Source: Lithospermum erythrorhizon
Lineage: Eukaryota > Streptophyta > Magnoliopsida > Boraginales > Boraginaceae
Direction: 5' to 3'
DNA: 64,000 nucleotides
NCBI GenBank assembly: GCA_019722365.1
Contig: JADFUC010000416.1
Coordinates: forward strand, 30,243 to 94,242
In this document: positions 12,235 through 22,769 of the stretch, piece by piece
Numbering within the stretch: position 1 is the stretch's first letter
Layout of the letters: each line of letters begins with the position of its first letter
Made by a program: the position numbers and the translations under genes
Notes under the pieces: model-generated
What the model was told of the DNA's origin: nothing
What the model saw: only the letters and a program-made list of their open reading frames with translations
Databases searched by the model: none

Positions 12235-14730
12235 GTAACGTTATAGTGGCGTTTCGTATGAAAATTAAATTAATATAAATAAACAAGTAATCAAATATAT
12301 TTTGAATCTAGCGTTATAGTGGTGTTTAAAGTAGCAGAATTAGAATCGATATAAATAAATAATTAATCAAATATAATATAATAGATTATAAAATTAAAAT
12401 AAAATATAAAACTTTTTATATCTAAAATGTATAAATATTAAATAATGAAAGAATAATAGAAACTACTTGTTATCCGACATTTGTGTGACGTTTCATTCAA
12501 AAATTGTAAATCATGTAATTAAATTTATTTGAATGTATACATTAGTCACCGGCATTCATGTATTAACACGAGTAAGACAATAATCAGCGTACATAAGAAA
12601 TGGCGTCACTTATCACGTAAGTAATAATGTCATATTTATCGTATCTGATTTGAATCTGATTTTCTCCCCAAATTCATGAAATGTTACTTTATTTAACCTC
12701 AACCATTTCACATTTTCTCTCTCTCTTATTTCATACTTCTACTCTCTAAAAAATGTCTCATAGTCAAAAAATTTCAAACTCTGAAGGCATGGAAGAAAAT
12801 AGAAATTGTAAGGTGTCGTTGTGGATTAGTTTGTAAAATCGATAACCATTGGAAATGGTGGTGAATTTCTAAAGTGTCAAAGGTTAACATTGAATTGTGG
12901 AGATATATCGATGGAACGATCCGTTGTTCAATAAAGAGCCAGAATACAATTATCTTGGGTCTTCTAAAAAATGTAACAAAAATGATGTTAGAGTACTGAA
13001 TTTGAGAGATTAGTTAAGATTCTTGCTGTTGTTGTAATTGTGTTGGTAATCCTATTTGTATTGGCTCTACTAATGTAATCTATTTTGGATTAGGATTAAT
13101 ATTATTCCTCAAGTTTCTTTTTGGAACATTAATATCAAAAGTATTTTATTTTTGTATTTCATAACTTCCAATTAACAAAAAATGTCTACATGAAATATCT
13201 TTTATTTTAATTAATAAACTTTTATCTATATTAGTTTTTTATAATTATATATAATTCACACGATTATTGAGTTATTATGACATTAGAAACTAGAAAGCGT
13301 CAAACAACGGCGTACAAGCTAGCTTTTATTTGCTTGAATATATTAGTTAAGCGTTATATATAATATTTTGACTTATTGTAATAATTGTTTCCGATAATTT
13401 GTGTGGCGTTAGTGTTTCGTTTACACATAGAACATCGCGAGATATGTCAAAATTTGAGAACCTTTTATTGTTATTGACAACAAATTAAAAATAATTCATT
13501 AAAAACATAACATTTTATTCAAACATTAAAGTATCCTGACATGGTATTAGGTTCTAGCCCAGCTATAGATACAAAAAATGTAGGCCCGAAAGGAGGTAGT
13601 CATGTGGTCTGGACCGAGTTCCTAATACATATCGAATTGCATGAACTCGCCAAATACCATGTTATTTGCTTGCTCAAATTCAAGCCACCCGTCGGTAAAG
13701 AATCTAAGGTGTTCTTCATTATTCTCGTTGTGCCCTTTCAATCTTCACATCAAAAACTCTTTCTAGGACTTTAGTTGCAAATTCACTTAGAGTGATAACC
13801 CACACCATCTGAAGCAAATTGTTCGGGTATTTCTGATCATCAATGACATATATATATATAACTACAAAAATTAAACTTCGTTATCAAAAATAAAAAGTAT
13901 ATACTACAAATCAAGGACTTGTAGGTTCCAATAAGCAACTAACAAAACTCGGCGAGATCAATGGATTCAATATTTACTACTTGGAGGCATTTGGGTGCAA
14001 TTTTTTATTGTGAAAAAAAATGTTCTTTAATCACAGTTGTGAGCATCTCGATTTATAATGCAAAACATGTTAGTAAAATCTCACATACCCGCCATATAGT
14101 ATCTACAAATTGAATGCTTGGCATGCTTGATGCATGCACTTCTGACTATCATATTTATTAAATTATAACGTTGTGTTTGAAGATTTCATGGCTTGTTTAT
14201 GCGGCATTATATCTTAGAATTAACAAAAGATTATAAATTTATCTTTAGATTAAAAGACTCTATGACATTTGTGTGACGTTATAACTTAGAATTAAAACTA
14301 ACGCCACCATAACGTCTTAGAATGTAATTGTAATAAAAAAATAATTGCCAATTTAACATTTGCAAATTAAGTCTTTGATGGAACATCACATTATAGTTGA
14401 TAAAACATAATTTTTTATTCTTTTATTTTCTAAACAAGCGATATTACAATTGACCACGCTACTTTTCCTTAATTCACAAACAACTGCTATTATAGTAATA
14501 ATTTACCAACGAATTATTGTTTTCACATTTTTTTTGCGTATTGAATTCTAATGTCAGGAACGCCACACTGTCGACACTAAGGTTTTCCCGCGAAGTGTAT
14601 AATGCCGCTATAACGTTGCAGTATCGTTGGTCCAATTTGACACGAAAATTTTACGGTTAATTGTTTCGCCTTACAGCGTAGAGAGGTGTCCTGATCGATC
14701 TGATATAAGTGTGACATTTGTGTGACATTT
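12235..14730. repeat. CACTA subterminal repeats (acatttgtgtgacgtt / cgttatagtggcgtt)
   Basis: Two short motifs recur in the terminal 2.5 kb of the CACTA element. 'acatttgtgtgacgtt' or close variants is at 12,477-12,492, 13,395-13,410, 14,265-14,280 and 14,714-14,730. 'cgttatagtggcgttt' is at 12,239-12,255 and about 12,311-12,327, and its inverse 'aacgccaccataacg' is near 14,300-14,315. Short repeats in both orientations next to the ends are the usual binding array for the TNPA-type protein of CACTA elements; that role is inferred. Confidence 0.65.
12753..13078 (+). pseudogene. zf-GRF zinc-finger / C-terminal transmembrane protein gene fragment, captured in the CACTA element
   Basis: An ATG at 12,753 follows a CT-rich leader (12,715-12,750) and opens MSHSQKISNSEGMEENRN. 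In the next frame follows VRCRCGLVCKIDNHW (from about 12,808), then EFLKCQRLTLNCGD (from about 12,863) and YRWNDPLFNKE (from about 12,905). This is the C-x-C-G-L ... FL-C ... C-G ... W-D pattern of zf-GRF. The last 57 bases, ending in taa at 13,078, encode a hydrophobic segment (ILAVVVIVLVILFVLALL). Plant zf-GRF small proteins commonly have this architecture: short N-terminus, one zf-GRF, a C-terminal membrane anchor. At least two frameshifts and a stop break it. It lies between CACTA subterminal repeats, so I infer capture by the transposon. No function can be claimed for this copy. Confidence 0.7.
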
Positions 14731-14743
14731 TCTTTCCAATATA

Positions 14744-14767
14744 CAAAAACTATTTTCTCCAGTAGTG
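14744..14767 (-). repeat. CACTA terminal inverted repeat (right end of the element)
   Basis: Read on the minus strand it begins CACTACTGGAGAAAATAG. CACTACTAGAAAA-type starts are the hallmark of plant CACTA ends. It lies 14 bases outside the last subterminal repeat. Confidence 0.8.
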
Positions 14768-14999
14768 AATAACCACGGGAAGTGGTCAAGGTCTCTTCCA
14801 ACCATATAATCCTACCGCATTAAAATCACCGCCATTTAGATTAAGTGCCTCATGACTTTTGGAAAAGTAAACTCATATTTGAAAAAGTATGGGCCGATTA
14901 TTCGGACGTCGAAGGCCAAGCGTGTCATATGTGTTGAAGTCGTAGGGCTATTCTGACGGTATTTAGGGTGATGCTACCACGGCAGTAACCCCAGTTTGG

Positions 15000-16500
15000 C
15001 CATCGCGTTCAGCATTGAAGATGCACTACAAGAAGGTAATTTCATGATAAACAGCTCATGTGTCGGTACGTGAAATTCGAAAGCGAGATATATGCGAATA
15101 TTGATAGATGGAGGATCGGTTGTAAACATCCTCCCCATCCGGACATTGAAACTATTGGGCATACCAGTGAAGAGTTCTGATAGTCACATTATAATCAAGG
15201 TTTTAACTTGAGGCGGGGGGAGTGAACACTCGGAAAGTAAATGCACTTGATATGGGGTGGAAGCGACCTCCTAGTTCCGTGTGATCGGTGCCCGATGTCA
15301 TATATAATATCTATTAGCGAGGCCTTGGACTCGCAGCGGCAATGATGTCCGCCGTCTTCACCGATTGCACGGTATTGCGGGGATGGGATATGAAAATGGT
15401 TAAAGGCGGATGAAGCCCATTTTCAATGGAAGAATCCGGCTTTGCTGATCCAAATACTCTGAAAAGAGGCAATCGGCGTAAGAAAGGAAATCCCGCCCCG
15501 AAATCCCGGAGGCGCCCTCGTGACTATCACCGACTTCTGAGAGTAGAGGGAAGATGTAGTTCAACCATTCAAAGGCTTGACTACACCTGCTCGACCGAAA
15601 ATATGGCGGCATAAGCCTTAATGGTTTGTGACACCTCGAAGGACCCGAAAATAGGCGATGAACTATGGGTCAGCTTATGACCTTATTAAAAGTGACTATG
15701 ATCCTTCAAAGATCGAGCCATGGAACAATTACTTCCGAGTGCTTTCTGATAAAATGCATGGGTTAAGCAATACCCAAAGAAACATGCTAAGGTAGAAGGA
15801 TGGCACATCGAGAACTGACCATGGGGTTGAAATATACCTCAAAAACCGCAGCTGCGTATTTCTAATCGAGAGGGTGGTAACATTTACATAGAGGTTGGTA
15901 AAAACTCTGACTCGAAGAATCAAGAAAGTACTTCTTCCTAAGGTTGAGGCCCAGGCTACAACTGACTCAAAGAAAATCTATCTTGTGAGACTTTAGATGC
16001 CGACCTCAAAACTATGGAGGAACTTCCCGGAGGAAGAAGAAGCTATGCCTCGTGTTTTAACATAGAGGAACAAGGCGAACATACCCAGCGGGGTACGCCC
16101 CGTATCGATAAGCACACAAAAACCCTACGTCAGCAGGGTAATGAAGGAAAGGTCCATGACCGCCTCTCGTGCGTATTAGTGAGAGAAAAGTAAAAGCGGA
16201 AGTGGTGCATAAATTCAAAGACTGCGTCACGATCGTGCGTATTCCACCGAGGAGGTAGATGAAATAGAAGTCCGCTACGTTCATGAGGGAGACCTTATAG
16301 GAATACTCAGGTGGCGATCGACAAATGACATTCTAGGCAGGAGGTTCCTCAAAAGGCATCAGGCGACCCCGATATATAGGAAATGCGTTCATGAAGCGGA
16401 CATTATGGAATGAATGTTTGCCTCGAAGACGGATGCTGAAATACCTAAGTCAATGACACCTACGCCCGTGAAAGCAATTAATGGGTTCGAGACTTGAAGC
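15000..16500 (+). pseudogene. Tat-type gag-protease polyprotein remnant
   Basis: Readable pieces: FSIEDALQEGNFMI (about 15,008-15,050); the aspartic protease signature RILIDGGSVVNILPIRTLKL (15,095-15,155), with D-G-G as the active-site D-(T/S/G)-G equivalent; then YDLIKSDYDPSKIEPW, followed by a 'KMHGLSNTQRNML' stretch (about 15,670-15,790) typical of the long linker between protease and RT in Tat/Ogre elements. Frames change repeatedly and stops are frequent. The protease pattern is nearly identical to the second copy at 38,395. The polyprotein would have processed the retrotransposon particle proteins; this copy cannot. Confidence 0.7.
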
Positions 16501-16589
16501 TCAACAAGAGACTATCGAGAATAAAGGGTGAGATCGCGCGTGCTTCGAAACCGAGTTCAAATACTCACAAAGTATACTCGAGAGCCTCG

Positions 16590-16935
16590 CTAGGCACAAG
16601 GATAAGCTGGCTACGCTCTTGTAGGCATGAGGATAAACTACCCGAAACTCTCACGAGCATGAGGATAGACTACCCGCGTGCTCTTGAGCATGAGGATAAA
16701 GCGCGAGCCCTCACGAGCACGAGGATAAAGCTGCCGCTACTCTCACGAAAATAAGGATGTCACTTGAAACCTCCCATGCACGAGAGAATAAGCGCCCAGC
16801 TATGCCGTTGAGACAAGCAAACTATCAGCCACGCTCTCGAGCGTGATAAAATGTTCTCCCACGGGCGAGACGAATCATCAACCTCCCGAGCATGAGGATA
16901 AGCGCTGACCACTCCCTTGATATGAGGATAAAGTG
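16590..16935 (+). repeat. 31-bp tandem array ('gagcatgaggataa') of the Tat-type element
   Basis: About eleven units. The clearest carry 'gcatgaggataa' or a variant near 16,625, 16,658, 16,689, 16,718, 16,891 and 16,921. Spacing is 29-32 bp and most units end in '(a)ctctcac'. Satellite-like arrays between coding region and 3' LTR are a known trait of Tat/Ogre retrotransposons and can seed genomic satellites. Confidence 0.8.
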
Positions 16936-17010
16936 CCGAGAACCCACGAACTACGTTTGGCTTAATCCCCAAACGTCCTTAAGTGCGTAAGCGGCAATCT
17001 GAGACAAAAC
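16936..17010 (+). repeat. Conserved Tat-type untranslated motif (gaactacgtttggcttaatc)
   Basis: The sequence 'gaactacgtttggcttaatc' followed by 'gtgcgtaagcggcaatctga' directly follows the tandem array. A related block sits in copy 2 at about 45,195-45,262 ('ctcgtttggcttgatcccag', 'aggtacataagcggcttggg'). The pattern 'GAACTACGTnnGGCTTGAT ... ACGTAGGCAnCC' is a conserved, non-coding landmark in plant Tat elements. Its role is unknown to me. Confidence 0.6.
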
Positions 17011-20000
17011 CGTGGCAAAATAAAAGCACCTAAAATAACTTTCATGTTGTCCTACAAAGAGTTTGAGCTAAAAGATAGCAAAAGCATAAAAATAAAAGCA
17101 GTAACAATAAAACAATTATCAAAAGAAAAATGCATTAAAAGCGAGGCAAAACCGTGGAAAAAATGAGAAATCCGATCGTTAGTGTGAAGAAATGTAAGAA
17201 GTAGAGACAAGTCTAAAAGCCAAAGCTACTACAATAGTCCTACAAGACTGAGTCAGCAACATCGTCAGCCAGTAAATGGGTGACACCAAAGGCTGCTTTG
17301 CTTGATCTCTTTCTCTAGAAGTCAATCTGTTGAGAAGTACCCATTTGTCTCGAGATGTCCAGTGGATAGACCTACTCATGAACACACGGGCCTTGAGGTC
17401 TACAGCGCGATGTCTCAGCCTTGACTACTTCCTGTCGGCTTCTCACATATACAGACCTGCATTCACTGATGAAGTCGATCACGAAAAGTTACCTCGGGAG
17501 AGAAGCCTACATAATTCCTCGTAAAGTTACGTAAGGGGAAATGGCGTGATGTTGCGTCGAAAATCTACCGCCTTACGAAAGAAGCCTACGACTTATTAAG
17601 TACAAGAAGTCGAGATAATTGGCCCGTCGAGTGAGGACAAGAAAGTCTTAAATCAGCGCTTCTTTCCTCTTTCAGTGCAAATACTCGAGGAAACCCTCGA
17701 GGCAGGTAAATATGCGGGGACCGAGAGAAGAAACCCTTGTGGGAGAATGACATTGCCCTTGTACAATAGTAAGTGTCGGAGAGGCGGTGGGCGTGATTAG
17801 CACCACGGTGATAGGGAGACGCTCGGGAGATTCCCAGGTAGGTGTCAATCCAAAGAAGAATAAAAAGTAATAATGCAAAAGAAGGAAAAGATACTGGTCT
17901 CACAATAGCGTTATCGGGGAACACGAAGAATAACTCCTTAGGGGGAAATCAGCCAGCTGGAGAAACACGCGCAGACCAGCGGGACGAAGAGAAGTCACTT
18001 GGCCCACAGGATGCTTTGAGTCTCTATCCTCCACAACTCTGTTAGAGCGATTTCTCTTGGAAGAGCCCGAGCTTATTTTGGAAAACCAGGCGGAGGGCAG
18101 ACACAGCCGGGGAGACGCTGCACTCCCGTAATTCATAGATGCAAAAGCGAGGAGCCTCGGATGGAAGAGCACTTTTATTACCAGATGCTATAAGCCCAGG
18201 GAGGGTTGTGGGGAGAAGTGTTGCGGAAATATGACCGTTTGCGGGCTCCCAGATAAAAAGACATGCGCCAAAATTTAAGACCCGTGGCTAAATCAACCTT
18301 GACTCCATAGTGCTATTTTTTGAGGCCAGGAATAGTAGGAGTATGACCTGACTACCGAGGAAAGCGGTAGGAATTTGTAAGGTTACACTCTGAACTCCGA
18401 ACCTGCTGATGGTACACTCTGCTTGGAGTGCGGAGGCTAACTCGCATGATAAATGTAGAAGAAGGGTTGCTTTCTTGAGTGAGGCGAGTGGCCTTCAAAT
18501 CATGGGCACGAGCGTAAAAAGATAATGTGCTGTTGAGGCATAAACACTTGCGCTTTGCCTCATCGTATCTCGTCATCGAGGGCCGACCGATCTATTAATT
18601 GGTGGTATCTCTTTGAGCATGCAAATGGAGCCAATCCGACCAAAGTGAGCAAGAAAGCACTCAGGAGCGGGGAGAGGGGTTTTCATAAAGGGATATAGAG
18701 ATAAACTCCTATAAATACAGGCGAGAGCGGGAAGTGCCAAACTAGCCCTCGAGCCGTGTATGGCGGCCACCTTGAATACAGCACGGATAAGGTCGGATGC
18801 TCGGCGGGGAGAACAAACACAACCCAGCCGGGCTAAAAGCCGCTTGTAGAAACCTCATCGCCGAATGCACAGCAGATCTCATGATATCAGGCAGTTAATG
18901 CGTGAGAATTCCAGGGCCAGGCTCGACGTAGATGATCTGCAATTACGGACATTCGGCGAGGCCACCTTTGAGGTACTCGATTCGAATTTCAGCTTACATA
19001 GCCTCGTAAGGCCGAAGAGAATGGTTCTAAGAGCGATGGCGAGAAATAGGGGCTACCGTCGGAGGCTGAATAGCTAAATAGTGATAACCGGCGGGAACTC
19101 TGAAGCCTTAGGATCTTAGCCCTAAATCACTAAGGAGTGAGACAAACACTAGTAAGCATAACACACTTGATAGGTGATGCATGCTTACATTCAAATAACA
19201 GTGATATAGTCAAACTTACCCTGGAAAAAGATCCTCAAAGGCCCTGCCGTTACTGCGACCGGTAGATATCTCATCACGCCCAAAAATGAAAGCCACGAGG
19301 CAGATTCGGAAGACTCTTGATCTGATCAGTGAGATGAAGAACCTTTCTTGGCGGGGAAGGCCGACTCAACTTCTCTTTGAATTTGATGAAGCGAAAGCAG
19401 AAGGCGACACTTGTGCGGCCTGCATGCAGCGGAGTATGAGCCACTAAGGTCGTAACACTTGTGTTCACCAAGACCCAGCTATCGTAAGGTGGAAAAATTC
19501 TCCTTGAGTGGTCTTAAAAGGTAACCATGCTTGCTGAAAGCGAAAGAAATAAAGTAAAGGACAAATATGATAAGCGTCAAAGCATGAAAGTAAAACAAAT
19601 CAAGGCATAAGAAAGTTGTGTGATCGCTGCTTGAAGGATGAGCAACCTCGAGGACTACGTAGTCCCGAAGGCACCCGTCCATATTCAATGAATGAGTATC
19701 AGCGTTATAGCGAGTGGCAGTATGAGGAGCGATCGTCTCATTTCGCGTCGGCCTATCAAAACAAAAAAGTCTGGCGTAGAGTCAAAGACAACACGAGGCA
19801 GAAGGTTGCAAAATAAGTAGAGGAGCGTTAACGCGATGGCGTCCGTAAACCAATGATTGTGCTAAGACAAGAAGGTGAAAAATAGAAATAAAAGCGATTC
19901 GAGCAAGTGGTCAATAAGTAAAGAAGGCGTCCTCTTACTAACTAAATTCTATCAAAACTTCCGAGAATTAAGCTAAGACCCAGTAGCAATATCAGCCTAG

Positions 20001-20400
20001 TATTATGCTGGTAGCCTATCCAGTAACTATGATTAAGCGAAGCAGGCATGTAGCTATGGTAGAGAACAAGTGTTTGATAACCGTGTCATTAAATTGCTCT
20101 CTACAAAGCAAGCAAAAATAAATCAAGCCTAGTCATAGAGATTTGATTGTAATAAAGCATCGGAAAGAGGGAAGAGGAATGCATGAAATAAAAGTTCCTA
20201 GAGTCAAATACTATATGCAAGGCCAACACTGCATTGGATGCAAAATTGAAGCAGAAAGAAAGTAACATGCTAAAAAAATCGGCACACGTGTCTTAGGATG
20301 TTGAACAGCACACTAAATAGTCCATAAACTAGACTCCGGAGGAATGCGTGAAGACAAATTTCAGCCCAATTGGAGTTCGAAGCGGGAGAAATAGTTCCTC
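17011..20400. other. Non-coding 3' region of Tat-type copy 1
   Basis: There is no recognisable protein domain. Short open stretches on both strands (for example 17,586-17,924 minus and 19,616-19,816 plus) overlap in several frames without motifs. GC content is higher than in the surrounding DNA and the segment is probably the decayed untranslated region of the retrotransposon. Confidence 0.45.
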
Positions 20401-22769
20401 GAAGTTCTTTGGAGAAAAGCAGGGAGAATTTCAGGAAGCAAGTTCAAAGCCCCGTAGCTTCGAGTTCGGAATGAGTTAGGAGGCTTACTATATGTCAAAT
20501 GACCATATATCCGTTAGCTTTCCAACGGTATAGAAGTCACAAGCAGGATAATAGACTAAAAAGATATGGACAATTTACTTGACAGCACATTTTGACAATC
20601 CAAAATCAAAAAATTAAAAAGATAGTTTTACTATTTTACATACGATTTGATTTTAACAAAAGGTTCAAAGCATCAAAGGAAACATGTATAAGCATGTACA
20701 AGCAAAGGCTTATTTCAAAGATATTTAATCCTAAGGTTATTATGTAACTACATGATTATCAAAATACTAAAGTTTTGATTTTATGTTAGATCATATAATC
20801 TAATTATAGGAATCATCGTATAAACATCTAAACACATGTTGAGAGCCATCAAAATACATATTCAAGACTCAAAGTGCAAAGAAGTAGCAAAAGTACTTGC
20901 TTTATGCAAAATTCTTCAAGTTCTCTACAAAAGTTGAAAACTTTAAGACAAATCTCAGCTCAAAACTTGTAAAAATAAAAGGGAGACATTAGTGAGTGAT
21001 TACATAATCATCGTACCGAATTATGCAAAGAAAACAAGACAAAAAAGAGGAAGACCACTCTTTCACCTCGGTATGCCTTGAGGGGGAGAATTGGTGAATG
21101 TTGATTACCTCTCGTCCGTGATTAAATAAGCACAATAGACCTCATATCCCAAAAAACCCTAGGGTTAATGGGCACCGACAAGTAGGCCGCATATTTGCGA
21201 ATCCAAATAAAGCGAACTAGCGATCTAGACTATGTTTGAAAATATATCGTAGGCGGAGATGATTAAAAATTTCGCTGAAAATACATCACGAATATTTCAG
21301 TTAAATAAAATAGGACCAAATTGGCCGAAAACCAAAGAAAAATATAAGATTTAATCCTAAAACTAAGATATTTAATTCTAAAATCCATGAGGATTAAGAT
21401 TAATTATCTTAAATATGCTCAAGCTTGTCTTAATAAATTCATGTTAAAATTGTAAAAAATTGATTATATTAAATCTATAGGAATTAGATAAATATAAATC
21501 TGATAAATAAAATCTTAAAACTTCTAAAAAATTCAATAAAGTCACTTACGATGGATCGAGAATTAAATGGGGTCTTATCGACAACAAATTTCAATAATGT
21601 CTGAAAACCCGAATAAATTAATTCTTTATTAAATCGCTACGGATCAAGGGAATTAAATGGGTCTTAACATGGCAGTAAATTCGTATTATTAATATTAAAC
21701 TAAATAATTTAGTTCTCACAATAAATGAAGAATTAAATGGAGTCATGACATGTAATAAATTCATGTCAGTATTTAAATCCCAAATAAATTAATTCCTATA
21801 AATCCTCCTGGTCGAAATTAAGTAGATTAACTTAACGTATAATAAATTCATGACTAATAATAAACCCCAAATGATTTAATTTTCTACAATAAATGGAGAA
21901 CTAAATGGGATTCAGCGTGAGTTGTATTAAATCCATCAATGAAAAATCTTCATTAAATCGAGTTTAAATACAAGAAGGCTTAATTAAGGATAAGTGACAT
22001 ACAAATATGTCATAATAAATCACAGAAATGAGTACGACCTTCACATAAATTCGAGGGGTTGACGAGGATCGTGATCATATGAACATGATAAGTCCCTACC
22101 AGTAATTGGTCATCCTTTAAAGTCCTTAAATGACATAGACGATGACCAAGGACCGTAGTTAGCACTTAAATACAAGCTGTAGCAACTCGGAACATGGTGA
22201 TCCGCAACTCTGAACTTCCGCCAAGGGAGAGGTAGCAAAACCATGATGGATACTAAATTTTCGCCAGCAAAGTCAACCTTATATTTGCTCGTCCGATAAG
22301 TCGTAGCCGAAATGGATCTCCGGTTATGCATGGAAGCGGCCAGCGTCTTTGAAGTAAAACTTCTTTGCATCTGATACATGTTGGAAAATGGACATTGTCT
22401 AGGTCGAATCGACCACGTACCACATATATCTGTTCGATAAGGGCAATCTGTACCTGATGAAAATTTATTAAAAAACCATTAAAATGAATTAATCAAATTA
22501 ATTAAATCGAGCCCTTTGAAGAAATGCCGTGGCTAGGGTTACCGATCGAACCTAAAGTTATTATAAACCCATAAATGCGAACAAAGGATTTCCTAGAAAA
22601 TAGCCGAATTAAATGCTCATTAAATTTAGAGTTCGATGCTAAAAAAATTCCTAATTTTACTTAATTAAAATTGGCCATGCAGAACTTTGAATGGGAGTTC
22701 TTTAAGTCGTAATGGCTCGATAAAGAAGACTCTAGAAAGAATGGGATTTAAAATAAAGGCGCTAACGCG

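Larger units (their letters stand above)
1..14767 (-). mobile_element. CACTA (En/Spm) DNA transposon, left end outside the window
   Basis: The element reads on the minus strand. Its 5' terminus is at 14,767, where the reverse complement begins CACTACTGGAGAAAATAG, the classic CACTA terminal inverted repeat, followed outside by a possible 3-bp target 'aat'. Inside the end are short subterminal repeats (12,235-14,730), then a captured gene fragment, then the decayed TNP2-type transposase (about 5,900 down to 3,160, resuming at 470 down to base 1). Two LTRs are inserted in it (about 474-3,153 and 7,757-10,228). Domain order and the terminus are seen directly; the extent to the left is unknown. 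No transposase open frame survives, so the copy is non-autonomous. Confidence 0.85.
14771..20400 (+). mobile_element. Tat/Ogre-type Ty3/gypsy element, copy 1, internal fragment
   Basis: The CACTA element ends at 14,767 and directly afterwards this plus-strand retrotransposon fragment begins. It holds a decayed gag-protease region (15,000-16,500), a 31-bp tandem array (16,590-16,935) and a conserved Tat-type untranslated motif (16,936-17,010), then non-coding DNA to a long LTR starting near 20,400. No RT, RNase H or integrase motif is found between protease and array, whereas copy 2 (37,917-50,021) has them, so several kilobases of pol are missing. Family assignment rests on protease and gag similarity to copy 2 and on the satellite-like array, which is typical of Tat elements. 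Confidence 0.65.

Noticed and set aside
15029..15039. 'cactacaagaa', a possible left CACTA terminus on the plus strand
   Set aside because: It falls within the readable Tat-type protease region (DALQEG), has no subterminal repeats inside it, and no partner end was found.
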